This document shows positions 1 to 8,096 of a DNA stretch of 47,683 nucleotides, in pieces. The stretch is from Holophaga sp. (GTDB lineage: Bacteria; Acidobacteriota; Holophagae; Holophagales; Holophagaceae). Under the pieces are notes generated by a model. The model did not search any database. It was given only the letters and a program-made list of their open reading frames with translations, and had not been told where the DNA came from. Made by a program: the position numbers and the translations under genes. The first letter of the stretch is position 1. The number at the start of each line of letters is the position of its first letter. Where the stretch lies: contig JARLGP010000229.1 of NCBI GenBank assembly GCA_031292735.1, positions 1 to 47,683 on the forward strand, read 5' to 3'.

Positions 1-32
1 CCTAGGAGCCCGTCTACGTATTGATCCGTGTC
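1..32. repeat. IS left terminal inverted repeat
   Basis: Imperfect inverted copy of 1685-1717. The core TAGGAGCC is identical in both, followed by matched GTC and GTC-rich blocks. The true outer boundary may lie a base or two before the window. Confidence 0.7.
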
Positions 33-203
33 CCAGACTGTCGCCAGAGTCGTTTTTCTGGGAACGTTCCGGCCTTCCGCTCCTGCGTCGCTCCAGGTCA
101 GACCATTCCCAGAAAAACGGAGAGCGGAAGTGTCGGTAGGCGCCGGCAGAGTGATCGAAAGCCAATATAGGGCCTTTGAACCGCAGGTTCAGGCCCCCAG
201 ACT

Positions 204-1526
204 TCAGGAAGCGGCCCTCACCAGTTTCAGGAGGTTGTGGGCAGTGCAGACCAGCTGCCACTCGGCCGTAACCTTGGCAAGGCCCCTCAGCAGGAACTGG
301 CGGAAGCCCATGGCCTGCTTGATCTGGCCGAACACGGGTTCGACCACCTGTTTCCGTAACCGGTAGGGGCTCCGCCACCCGCCCCGTTTCAGCTTGTCCC
401 GCATGGCTGCGATCAGGCTTCCCGGCTTACCGTTCTTCGCATGGGTCGCGGCCTCGGTGCCGTGCTTCTGGCGCCCGGTCGCGATGTAAGTCCTGATGTG
501 CCGGGCTGCCATGCCCTCCAGGTTGACCTCCGAACAGTAGCCAGCATCCGCCGAGCAGACATCGGGTTTCCGGCCCAGGTTGGCGCGGACCTGGTCCACC
601 ATGGCCAGCAGCTGGGGGCAATCCGCGCTGGTGTTTACCACTTCGCAGGCCACGATCACCTGGGCTTTGGCGTCCACCCCGGCCTGGGCGTTGTAGCACT
701 GCTCGAAGCCGTTCTTGGTGGGCATGATCCGGCTCTCCGGATCGGTGAAATTGCGCTGCGTCTTGGGCTCCGGTTTCGGCGGCGGCGGGTCCTCGTCGTC
801 GTCCTTCTTCCTGGTCTTTTTCTTCGGCTTATCCGCGTCTTCCTTGGCCTTGTCAGCCGCTTCCCGCTCCAGGGCCGCCTTGGCTTCCCGGATCTTCTTC
901 ATCCGTTCCACCTTGTTTACCACCCAGGCCGGCAACTCATCGCCCTGGCGGTTCCGGAACCGGTAGTCTTCACCCAGATCGGTGGTCTCCGCTTGGTCCA
1001 GCCAGCCCTTCACCACCTCGGCGAACTCGCTGTCCGCCTTCACCATCCGGTCATAGCTCATGGCCTTGTGCTTGCTTGCATTCGCTTTGACCTTGGTTCC
1101 GTCCAGAGCCACGTGGCCCAGGGCCACCAGCCCGGCCTGCCGGCACAGCACGAGCACTTGCTGGAACAGCCCTCCCAGGGCGGTCAGGTGCCGCTTGCGG
1201 AACAAGCTGATGGTCCGAAAATCCGGCTTCTGGAACCCAGTTACCGCGGCGAAATCCATCCGCTCAATGCAGGCCTTGGCGATCTTCCGGGAGGAGAACA
1301 CTCCTTGCGTGTACGCATAGAGCAGGAGCGCCACCATCATCGCTGGGTGAAAGGGCGGATAGCCCTTGTCTTCCACGTAGGTGTCGAGGATGGCGGTGAG
1401 GTCCAGTTCCTCGACCACGAGGTTCCGGACAAAATGAGCCGGATGCCCCTCGGGGATGAATTCGGTGATTTCAGGTGGCAACAGCCACTTCTGCTTGGGG
1501 TCCCAGGGCCGGAATCGCTTCGTCAT
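204..1526 (-). CDS. IS1182 family transposase
   Basis: A 440-residue DDE transposase that catalyses cut-and-paste movement of its IS. The N-terminal part (HPAHFVRNLVVEELDL, then HPAMMVALLLYAYTQGVFSS) is the DUF772-type region of IS1182/IS5-like transposases. Candidate catalytic residues are Asp in LDGTKVKANASKHKAMSY, Asp in DAGYCSEVNL and Glu in VEPVFGQIKQAMGFRQF. A charged Lys/Asp/Pro-rich linker sits between the first two, as is usual for the family. The start at 1526 was chosen over an upstream in-frame one because AAGAAAGGT lies directly before this ATG. The frame is intact, so the element may still be active. Confidence 0.88.
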   Translation of the reverse strand: MTKRFRPWDPKQKWLLPPEITEFIPEGHPAHFVRNLVVEELDLTAILDTYVEDKGYPPFHPAMMVALLLYAYTQGVFSSRKIAKACIERMDFAAVTGFQKPDFRTISLFRKRHLTALGGLFQQVLVLCRQAGLVALGHVALDGTKVKANASKHKAMSYDRMVKADSEFAEVVKGWLDQAETTDLGEDYRFRNRQGDELPAWVVNKVERMKKIREAKAALEREAADKAKEDADKPKKKTRKKDDDEDPPPPKPEPKTQRNFTDPESRIMPTKNGFEQCYNAQAGVDAKAQVIVACEVVNTSADCPQLLAMVDQVRANLGRKPDVCSADAGYCSEVNLEGMAARHIRTYIATGRQKHGTEAATHAKNGKPGSLIAAMRDKLKRGGWRSPYRLRKQVVEPVFGQIKQAMGFRQFLLRGLAKVTAEWQLVCTAHNLLKLVRAAS

Positions 1527-1684
1527 ACCTTTCTTATCGTACAAATAAGCCAGACCTTTACAAAAAATCGGTCGCTTTCGACCCACTCCAGAAGGTGGAA
1601 CACGTTCGCCAGAAGGGGCTGCTTCCTTCCGCTCACGGCAGTCGCGAATGCGACTGACCGGGAGCGAACAGGGCGCCCTGGGGG

Positions 1685-1717
1685 GACCCGGACCTATAAC
1701 TTGGACAGGCTCCTAAG
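1685..1717. repeat. IS right terminal inverted repeat
   Basis: Inverted copy of bases 1-32. Its terminal TAG, read on the minus strand, is the in-frame stop codon (1713-1715) of the neighbouring cheX-like gene, so the insertion set the present C-terminus of that protein. Confidence 0.7.
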
Positions 1718-2177
1718 ACTCCCGCAGCCCCACGTTGACTTCGAAGGTGCCGAACTGGGTGGTGAAGGGGATGGCGATGCAGGGCACGTCGCCGGACCGG
1801 GAGATCTTGTGGCCCACCCCGATCACCACCGTGGGGATGGAGATGTTGAGCGAGTGCCCGTCCTGGATCAGCGCGCGGCGGGCGTCGCCCACCACGATGT
1901 TGCCGATCTCGCCGATGGCGTCCTCGACGTTCTTGTTCATGCTGGTGATCTCTTCCATGAGCATGTTCGAGGCGATCTTGCAGGCCAGGGACTCGGGCAT
2001 GCTGATGATAATGGAGCCGGAGGTCTCGCCGGTGAGGCCGATGATCGCCGAAACGTCGTAGGTGGTGATGAGGTCCTCTTTCAGCTCCAGCCCCGCCTTT
2101 TCCGCCTGGATGCCAGCCATCATGTCCAGGCTGCGCAGGGTGGATTCAATGAAAGGATTGATAAATGCGACGTTCAT
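1713..2177 (-). CDS. cheX: CheX-like chemotaxis phosphatase domain protein, 3' end set by IS
   Basis: About 154 residues matching the CheC/CheX/FliY fold; CheX proteins dephosphorylate CheY-P in the cytoplasm. Visible features are an N-terminal helix (NPFIESTLRSLDMMAG), a GLTGETSGSIIISMP strand region and the helix EDAIGEIGNIVVGDARRAL, which carries the family's E-x2-N signature. The protein ends FEVNVGLRES with a stop lying inside the IS inverted repeat. The length is near the usual ~155 residues, so at most a few C-terminal residues were changed. The ATG at 2177 has GAGGGGG upstream. No other chemotaxis gene lies nearby, so partner and target are unknown. Confidence 0.72.
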   Translation of the reverse strand: MNVAFINPFIESTLRSLDMMAGIQAEKAGLELKEDLITTYDVSAIIGLTGETSGSIIISMPESLACKIASNMLMEEITSMNKNVEDAIGEIGNIVVGDARRALIQDGHSLNISIPTVVIGVGHKISRSGDVPCIAIPFTTQFGTFEVNVGLRES

Positions 2178-2311
2178 AGCTGGTTTTGCCCCCTCGATCA
2201 CGTTCCATTATTTCATCGGTTCCACCCAGAATAACCTGATTTTCTCCACAACTGATTGATGATAACGGCTTTCAAGGGCAGGATAAAGTTAGTGCACGAC
2301 CGGAGTTGACC

Positions 2312-2761
2312 ATGTTGGATCGTTTGCAGTCCGAACTGAAGGCCTCGATGCTGGCGCGTAACACCGCCCGCACGGGGGTGTTGCGCATGGCCCTGGCCGC
2401 GTACAAGAACGAGGCCGTGGCCAAGGGCCTGGGACCCCAGGGGGTGCTGGCCGAGGCCGACGCCCTGGCGGTGTTCAAACACCTGGTCAAGAGCCGGGAA
2501 GACAGCGTCCAGCAGTTCACGGCCGCCGGCTTCCCCGACCGGGCGGCGCTGGAGCAGGCCGAGATCGAGGTCCTCAAGGGGTTCCTTCCGGCCATGCTGG
2601 AAGGCCCCCAGCTGGAAGCCGCCGTGCGCGAGGCCATCGCCGCCGCCGGAGCCCATACCCGCAAGGACATGGGCGCCGTCATGAAGACCCTCCAGGCCAG
2701 CCACGCCGGCGCCTACGACGGCAAGACCGCCAGCCAGCTGGTGCAAGCCCTGCTTTCCTGA
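2312..2761 (+). CDS. yqeY: GatB/YqeY domain protein
   Basis: A 149-residue all-helical protein of the YqeY family, which resembles the C-terminal tRNA-binding domain of GatB/GatE amidotransferase subunits. Family marks are the N-terminal LDRLQSELKASMLARN, RTGVLRMALAAYKNEAV, the SREDSVQQFTAAG segment and the C-terminal MGAVMKTLQASHAGAYDGK. The ATG at 2312 is preceded by CGGAG with six bases of spacing. It lies 86 bases upstream of proS on the same strand and may be co-transcribed with it. The precise biochemical role of YqeY is not established. Confidence 0.88.
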   Translation: MLDRLQSELKASMLARNTARTGVLRMALAAYKNEAVAKGLGPQGVLAEADALAVFKHLVKSREDSVQQFTAAGFPDRAALEQAEIEVLKGFLPAMLEGPQLEAAVREAIAAAGAHTRKDMGAVMKTLQASHAGAYDGKTASQLVQALLS

Positions 2762-2846
2762 ACCCGCTCCTGGTTCCTCCCGGGACCGCGGCGCCGGTTG
2801 CCGCTCCCGCTTTTGTGCCTTGGCACTCCCTTGAAAGATCAAGCAG

Positions 2847-4685
2847 ATGAAACAATCCAAGATGTTGATCCATACCCTCCGGGAAGTGCCCCGGGACGCC
2901 GACGTGATCAGCCAGCAGCTGATGATGCGGGCCGGCATGATCCAGAAGCTGGCGGCCGGCATCTACGACTACCTGCCGCTGGCCTTCCGCAGCATCCGCA
3001 AGTTCGAGGAGATCGTCCGGGAGGAACTGGCCAAGGACGGCTGCCAGGAGCTGCTGATGCCGACCGTGCAGCCCGCCGAACTGTGGCAGGAATCCGGCCG
3101 GTGGAGCTTCTACGGCAAGGAACTGCTGCGCTTCAAGGACCGCAAGGATGCGGACTTCTGCCTGGGCCCCACCCACGAGGAGGTCATCACCGACATCGTG
3201 CGGCGCAACGTGAGCAGCTACAAGCAGCTGCCCATGAACCTGTTCCAGATCCAGACCAAGTTCCGGGACGAGATCCGGCCCCGGTTCGGGCTCATGCGTG
3301 GGCGCGAATTCATCATGAAGGACGCATATTCCTTTGACGTGGACGACGCCGCCGCGGACAAGTCCTACTGGGCCATGTACAACGCCTACACCCGCATCTT
3401 CGCGCGGCTGGGCGTGAAGTTCCGCCAGGTGGAGGCCGACAGCGGCGCCATCGGCGGCAGCTTCACCCACGAGTTCCACGTGCTGGCCGGTTCCGGCGAG
3501 GACGCCATCCTTTCCTGCGACGCCTGCGACTACACCTCCAACGTGGAAAAGACCGAAGCGCCGCGGATCCCCGCGGTGGACCACGGCCCGGCCACTCCGC
3601 TGAAGCCGGCCCATTTCCAGACCCCCGGGATCCTGGCCATGGAAGAGCAGGCGCGCAACTTCAAGGACGCCGAGCATGACGGCCTGCCGCTGCACCAGAC
3701 CTCCAAGGTCTACTGGCTGGACGCCGACGTGGTGGCCGGCCAGGACGCCAATGGCCCGGTCACCCGCCGGCTGGCGGTGGCGGTGGTGCTGCGCGGGGAC
3801 CACGAGATGAACCCGGTGAAGGTGAAGAACGCCCTGGGCGCGGTGGAGGTGCAGCCCATGGCCGACGCCGAGGACTTCACCGGCGCCCTGAGCGGTTTCC
3901 TGGGCCCGGTGCCGAAGGAAGGCACCCGGCTCTGGGAGATGCAGAAGACCCAGCCGGAGAGCCTGGTCTACCTGGTGGACAAGGCCCTGGAAGGCGCCAG
4001 CAATCTTACTTGCGGCGCCAACGTTACCGACTGCCATCACTTCGGCTTCGACCCCAAGCGCGACCTGCCCGGCGCCCGGTTCCTGGACCTGCGCCTGGCC
4101 CAGGAGGGCGACCTCTGCCCCCGCTGCGGCAAGGGCCACTACCAGTCGTTCCGCGGCATCGAGGTGGGCCAGGTGTTCAAGCTGGGCACCAAGTACTCCA
4201 AGTCGATGAACTGCGTCTACCTGGACGAGCACGGCAAGGAGAAGCCCATGGTCATGGGCTGCTACGGCATCGGCATCGGCCGCACCGTGGCCGCCGCCAT
4301 CGAACAGAACTACGACGCCGACGGCATCATCTGGCCCTGGCCGATCGCCCCCTACCACGTGCACCTGCTGGACCTGGATCCCACCAACGGCATGGTGCGG
4401 GAGGTGGCCGACCAGGTGGAGCGGGAGCTGGAGGCGGCCGGCTTCGAGGTGCTGCACGACGACCGCGAGGGCCTGAGCCCCGGGGCCAAGTTCAAGGACG
4501 CCGACCTGCTGGGCTTCCCCCTGCGCGTCATGGTCGGTTCCCGGGGCCTCAAGGAGGGCCTGGTGGAACTGCGCGACCGCCGCACCAAGGAGGTCCTCAA
4601 GTGCAAGCCCGGCGAGATCGTGGCCCAGGTCGCCTCGGCCAGGGACCGGATCATGCGGGAACTGGACATCCAGGGCGGGAGGTAA
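2847..4685 (+). CDS. proS: Prolyl-tRNA synthetase
   Basis: Class II aminoacyl-tRNA synthetase that charges tRNA-Pro with proline; 612 residues, the bacterial-type length with an editing insertion domain between motifs 2 and 3. Visible are LLMPTVQPAELWQESGRW near motif 1, motif 2 (FRDEIRPRFGLMRGREFIMK), the insertion domain at roughly residues 230-400, motif 3 (GCYGIGIGRTVAAAIEQ) and an anticodon-binding C-terminus with HLLDLDPTNG and DDREGLSPGAKFKDADLLG. The start is the ATG before KQSKMLIHTLREVP, the normal N-terminus; its ribosome site is weak. Confidence 0.97.
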   Translation: MKQSKMLIHTLREVPRDADVISQQLMMRAGMIQKLAAGIYDYLPLAFRSIRKFEEIVREELAKDGCQELLMPTVQPAELWQESGRWSFYGKELLRFKDRKDADFCLGPTHEEVITDIVRRNVSSYKQLPMNLFQIQTKFRDEIRPRFGLMRGREFIMKDAYSFDVDDAAADKSYWAMYNAYTRIFARLGVKFRQVEADSGAIGGSFTHEFHVLAGSGEDAILSCDACDYTSNVEKTEAPRIPAVDHGPATPLKPAHFQTPGILAMEEQARNFKDAEHDGLPLHQTSKVYWLDADVVAGQDANGPVTRRLAVAVVLRGDHEMNPVKVKNALGAVEVQPMADAEDFTGALSGFLGPVPKEGTRLWEMQKTQPESLVYLVDKALEGASNLTCGANVTDCHHFGFDPKRDLPGARFLDLRLAQEGDLCPRCGKGHYQSFRGIEVGQVFKLGTKYSKSMNCVYLDEHGKEKPMVMGCYGIGIGRTVAAAIEQNYDADGIIWPWPIAPYHVHLLDLDPTNGMVREVADQVERELEAAGFEVLHDDREGLSPGAKFKDADLLGFPLRVMVGSRGLKEGLVELRDRRTKEVLKCKPGEIVAQVASARDRIMRELDIQGGR

Positions 4686-4688
4686 CCC

Positions 4689-5162
4689 ATGGCGGAGGGA
4701 CCGGTCTATCTGACCACCTTCATCGAAGGGGTGCTGGTGCATGGTTCGGCCATGCCCTTCATCCTGCTGGTGCCCTCCGTCCATTCCCCGCACCGGGGGC
4801 TGCTCATGCCGCCCCAGGTGCCCTGGTCCCCGGGCTACCTGCCCCCGGCCCTGCTGCAGGCCCTGATCGACACCACCTGGAAGATCCCGTTCCGGTTCTA
4901 CGACCCGTCCCGGCTGCCGGTGGTGTTCGACGAGCGCACCTCGAGGCTGCCCACCCCCTGGCTGCTGCGCCTGGAGGGGCTGGAGAACCAGCAGCGGCTC
5001 TACCTGTCGCACCTGCTGCGCACCCGCGCCGCCGACGATCAGCTGCCGGCCCCGCCGGAAGGGGCCCAGTGGGTGGGCGAGAAGGCGCTGGCGGCCATGG
5101 ACCTGGTGCCGGGGGTGCGCCGGCTCTGCCAGTCCGCCCTGTCCCTGGTCAAGGAACTGTGA
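4689..5162 (+). CDS. Hypothetical protein between proS and gmhB
   Basis: 157 residues with no family I recognise. It begins three bases after the proS stop, with GGGAGGT overlapping that stop as ribosome site, and its own TGA overlaps the GTG of the next gene. It is therefore clearly part of the proS-gmhB-sfsA operon. The protein is rich in Pro and Leu, lacks a signal peptide or membrane segment, and contains an aromatic block TWKIPFRFYDPSRLP and a helical tail. Coding is supported by the tight spacing and codon bias like the neighbours. Confidence 0.75.
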   Translation: MAEGPVYLTTFIEGVLVHGSAMPFILLVPSVHSPHRGLLMPPQVPWSPGYLPPALLQALIDTTWKIPFRFYDPSRLPVVFDERTSRLPTPWLLRLEGLENQQRLYLSHLLRTRAADDQLPAPPEGAQWVGEKALAAMDLVPGVRRLCQSALSLVKEL

Positions 5163-5734
5163 CGGCGCCCGCGGGCGTCCCTGCGGTTTTCCTCGACCGG
5201 GACGGCACCCTCAACGAAGAGGTGGGCTACCTGTGCCGGCCGGAAGACGTGGTGCTGGTGCCCGGCGCCGCCCAGGCCCTGGCCCGGCTCAACGCCCGGG
5301 GCATCCCGGTGCTGGTGGTGACCAACCAGGCCGGCATCGGCCAGGGCAAGTACGGCTGGGCCGATTTCGAGGCGGTCATGGCCCGCATCGCCGTCCTGCT
5401 GGCCGAGGCCGGGGCGCACCTGGACGGGGTCTACGCCGCCCCGCACCACCCCAAGGGCCTGGGGGCCTATCGGCACCCCGACCACCCCGACCGCAAGCCC
5501 AACCCGGGCATGCTGCTGCGCGCCGCGCAGGAACACGGCATCGACCTGGCCCGGTCCTGGATGATCGGCGACAAGGACCTGGATCTGGCCGCCGGGCGCA
5601 ACGCCGGCTGCCGGGTGGCGCTGGTGCGCACCGGCTACGGCAGCCAGGTGGACCCCGCCCTGGCGGACCTGGTGGCCGCGGACCTGGCCGCCGCGGTGGA
5701 GGGCATCCTGGCGCTCCTCCAGGCCGCGCCATGA
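5159..5734 (+). CDS. gmhB: D-glycero-D-manno-heptose 1,7-bisphosphate 7-phosphatase (HAD family)
   Basis: 191-residue HAD phosphatase of the GmhB type, which removes the 7-phosphate of heptose bisphosphate on the way to ADP-heptose for LPS core. HAD motif I is [15 protein letters not shown], motif [13 protein letters not shown], and motifs III/IV are [18 protein letters not shown] and [16 protein letters not shown]. The zinc-loop cysteines of classic GmhB are reduced ([18 protein letters not shown]), so histidinol-phosphatase-like specificity is not excluded. It starts at a GTG overlapping the previous stop (GTGA), preceded by AAGGA, and its TGA overlaps the ATG of sfsA. Confidence 0.83.
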   Translation: MTAPAGVPAVFLDRDGTLNEEVGYLCRPEDVVLVPGAAQALARLNARGIPVLVVTNQAGIGQGKYGWADFEAVMARIAVLLAEAGAHLDGVYAAPHHPKGLGAYRHPDHPDRKPNPGMLLRAAQEHGIDLARSWMIGDKDLDLAAGRNAGCRVALVRTGYGSQVDPALADLVAADLAAAVEGILALLQAAP

Positions 5735-6477
5735 TCCCCCTGGCGGTCCGCACCGGCCTGGTGCCCGGCACCATCGTCAAACGCTACAAGCGCTTCCTGG
5801 CGGACGTGGAACTGGAGGGCGGCCTGCTGGTGACCGCCCACTGCACCAACACCGGCACCATGGCCAGCTGCTGGGAGCCCGGCGACCTGGTCCTGCTGGA
5901 GCCCAGCCTGAAGCCCGAGCGCAAGCTCAAGTACACCTGGCTGGCCTGCCGGCGGGGCGAAGCCTGGGTGGGGGTGGAGACCGGCATGCCGAACCGGGTG
6001 GTGGCCGAGGCCGCCCGCCGGGACCTGCTGCCGGGGCTGCCGGGGCTTTGCGAGGTGCGCACCGAACAGAAGTACGGGGACGAGCACAGCCGGGTGGATG
6101 TGCTGGCGCAGGACGGCCAGGGCCGGCTGGTGTACATCGAGGTGAAGAACACCACCCTGCGGGTGGGCACCCAGGTGCGCTTCCCGGACGCGGTGAGCCT
6201 GCGCGCGGCCAAGCACCTGCGCGAGCTGCAGGCCATGGTGCGGCTGGGGCACCGGGCCGCCCTGGTGTTCTACGTCCAGCGGAACGACGTGGCCAGCTTC
6301 GACGCCGCCCGGGAAATCGATCCGGCCTACGCGCGGGAACTGGACCTGGCCGCCGCCAGCGGAGTGGAGATCCTTCCGGTGGATGGCGCCATCACGGCCG
6401 AGCCGGAACCGGGCGGGCTGTGGACCGTGTCCTGGGCGCTTCCGGGGCTGCTGCCGTGGGCGAAAAGCCTTCCTTAA
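5731..6477 (+). CDS. sfsA: SfsA family DNA/RNA nuclease-like protein
   Basis: 248 residues of the sugar fermentation stimulation protein A family. Family marks are the N-terminal [14 protein letters not shown], the HCTNTGTM motif, RVDVLAQ followed by YIEVKNTTL (an Asp...Glu-x-Lys nuclease-like core) and [16 protein letters not shown]. SfsA was named for an effect on maltose metabolism in E. coli; the fold suggests nucleic-acid binding or cleavage. The start overlaps the gmhB stop by four bases (ATGA), indicating translational coupling. The protein is cytoplasmic. Confidence 0.93.
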   Translation: MIPLAVRTGLVPGTIVKRYKRFLADVELEGGLLVTAHCTNTGTMASCWEPGDLVLLEPSLKPERKLKYTWLACRRGEAWVGVETGMPNRVVAEAARRDLLPGLPGLCEVRTEQKYGDEHSRVDVLAQDGQGRLVYIEVKNTTLRVGTQVRFPDAVSLRAAKHLRELQAMVRLGHRAALVFYVQRNDVASFDAAREIDPAYARELDLAAASGVEILPVDGAITAEPEPGGLWTVSWALPGLLPWAKSLP

Positions 6478-6541
6478 AGCGGGGCGGGGAGTCAAAATGG
6501 GGCATTCCCTTCTTCCCCCCAGCAGCATTGGCGGAGCCTCG

Positions 6542-7645
6542 ATGAGCGACCTGAAACAAACCCCCCTGAATTCAGTGCATCGTGCCCTCGGGGCCAAGAT
6601 GGTGGATTTCGGCGGATGGGACATGCCCGTGCAGTACCCTTCGGGCATCATCGCCGAGCACCTCGCGGTACGAACCAAGGTCGGCTTGTTCGATGTGGCC
6701 CACATGGGCGAGATCCGGGTGAAGGGCCCCCAGGCCATGGCCTTCCTGGACTGGCTCACCCCCAACGCGGTGACCAGGCTGGCCCACGGGCAGATCCACT
6801 ACACCGCCTTCCTGTATGACAACGGCACCTTCGTGGACGATCTGCTGCTGCACAAGATCAAGGATGACGAGTTCCTGCTGGTGGTGAACGCCTCCAACGT
6901 GGACAAGGACTTTGCCTGGGTCAAGGAGCATGCGGCAAAGTGGGACGTGACCGTCAGCAACGAAAGCGGCGAGACCGCCTCGGTGGCCCTGCAGGGCCCC
7001 CTGTCCCTGGCCGTGCTGCAGCCCCTGATGGACATCGACCTGGCCCAGATCAAGTACTACTGGTTCGCCTTCGGCAAGTTCCAGGGCATGCCGGTGATGA
7101 TCGCCCGCACCGGCTACACCGGCGAGGACGGCTACGAGGTCTACTGCCCCACCGCCAAGGCCGAGGGCGTCTGGAAGGCGATCATGGCCAGCGGCCAGCC
7201 CATGGGCCTGATCCCCACCGGCCTGGGCTGCCGCAACACCCTGCGCCTGGAGGCCAAGATGGCCCTCTACGGCCACGAGATCGACGACACCACCAACGCC
7301 CTGGAGGCCGACCTGGGCTGGATCATCAAGCTCCAGAAGGGCGACTTCATCGGCCGTGACGCCCTGGTCCGGGTCAAGGAGCAGGGCCTCAGCCGCAAGC
7401 TGGTGGGCTTCCGGATGGCCGAGAAGCGCGACATCGCCCGGGACCACATGGATGTGCTCATCGACGGCAGGAAGGCCGGCTACGTCACCAGCGGCTCCCC
7501 CAGCACCACCTGCGGCTGCAACCTGGGCCTGTGCTACGTGCCCCTGAGCCACGCCGGACTGGGCAGCCGGATCGAGATCGAGATCCGCGGCAAGGCCTGC
7601 CCTGCCGAGGTGGTGGCCACCCCCTTCTACAAGCGCGCCAAATAG
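6542..7645 (+). CDS. gcvT: Aminomethyltransferase, glycine cleavage T protein
   Basis: 367-residue T protein of the glycine cleavage system. It transfers the methylene group from aminomethyl-lipoyl GcvH to tetrahydrofolate and releases ammonia. Recognisable are [49 protein letters not shown] and [18 protein letters not shown]. The usual RDTLRLE reads RNTLRLE here. The start has GCGGAG five bases upstream. gcvH follows after 64 bases, but gcvP genes are not in the window. No glycine riboswitch fits in the 64-base upstream gap. Confidence 0.96.
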   Translation: MSDLKQTPLNSVHRALGAKMVDFGGWDMPVQYPSGIIAEHLAVRTKVGLFDVAHMGEIRVKGPQAMAFLDWLTPNAVTRLAHGQIHYTAFLYDNGTFVDDLLLHKIKDDEFLLVVNASNVDKDFAWVKEHAAKWDVTVSNESGETASVALQGPLSLAVLQPLMDIDLAQIKYYWFAFGKFQGMPVMIARTGYTGEDGYEVYCPTAKAEGVWKAIMASGQPMGLIPTGLGCRNTLRLEAKMALYGHEIDDTTNALEADLGWIIKLQKGDFIGRDALVRVKEQGLSRKLVGFRMAEKRDIARDHMDVLIDGRKAGYVTSGSPSTTCGCNLGLCYVPLSHAGLGSRIEIEIRGKACPAEVVATPFYKRAK

Positions 7646-7709
7646 CCTGCTTCTTCCAATCTCCCTGATGGCCCCCCTGGGGCTTTGCTTGAAACTACCT
7701 GGAGGCTCC

Positions 7710-8096
7710 ATGTATCCTTCCGATGTGAAGTACACCAAGAACCATGAATTCATCAAACCATTGGGCGACGGCACGGCCCTGATCGGCATCACCAGCTATG
7801 CCCAGGAAGCCCTGGGCGACGTGGTGTTCGTGGACCTGCCCGAAGTGGGCGCCAAGTTCTCCGCGGGGGACGAGTTCGGCACCGTGGAATCGGTGAAGAC
7901 GGTCTCCGAGATCTTCATGCCCTCCGCCGGGGAAGTCCTGGCCGTGAACGAAGAGCTGGAGGCCCATCCCGAGTACGTCAACGAGGACGCCTTCGGCAAG
8001 GGCTGGATGGTCAAGGTGAAGCTCGACGGGCCCCTGGCCTCGGATCTGCTGGACGACGCCGCCTACACGGCCCTGGTCAGCGAAGAGAGCCACTGA
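7710..8096 (+). CDS. gcvH: Glycine cleavage system H protein
   Basis: 128-residue lipoyl carrier that shuttles the aminomethyl and dihydrolipoyl group among the P, T and L proteins. The lipoylated lysine is Lys63 in GTVESVKTVSEIFMP. GITSYAQEALGDVVFVDLPE and the C-terminal GWMVKVKL are typical. The ATG at 7710 follows CTGGAGG, in preference to an upstream in-frame start. Length matches the family. It forms an operon with gcvT. Confidence 0.97.
   Translation: MYPSDVKYTKNHEFIKPLGDGTALIGITSYAQEALGDVVFVDLPEVGAKFSAGDEFGTVESVKTVSEIFMPSAGEVLAVNEELEAHPEYVNEDAFGKGWMVKVKLDGPLASDLLDDAAYTALVSEESH

Larger units (their letters stand above)
1..1717 (-). mobile_element. IS1182-type insertion sequence
   Basis: The element holds one transposase gene read on the minus strand, flanked by imperfect terminal inverted repeats. 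The left end starts CCTAGGAGCCCGTCTACGT and the complement of the right end starts CTTAGGAGCCTGTCCAAGT, and similarity continues for about 32 bases with one gap. The left repeat begins at the first base of the window, so the outer flank and any target duplication cannot be seen. The right end abuts the 3' end of the cheX-like gene. The family assignment comes from the transposase protein. Confidence 0.8.

Noticed and set aside
441..2234. Long forward ORF antisense to the transposase and cheX
   Set aside because: Arises from GC-rich codon bias on the opposite strand; has no domain pattern or ribosome site and spans two real genes.
6478..6541. Glycine riboswitch upstream of gcvT
   Set aside because: Only 64 bases are available and no aptamer fold is visible.
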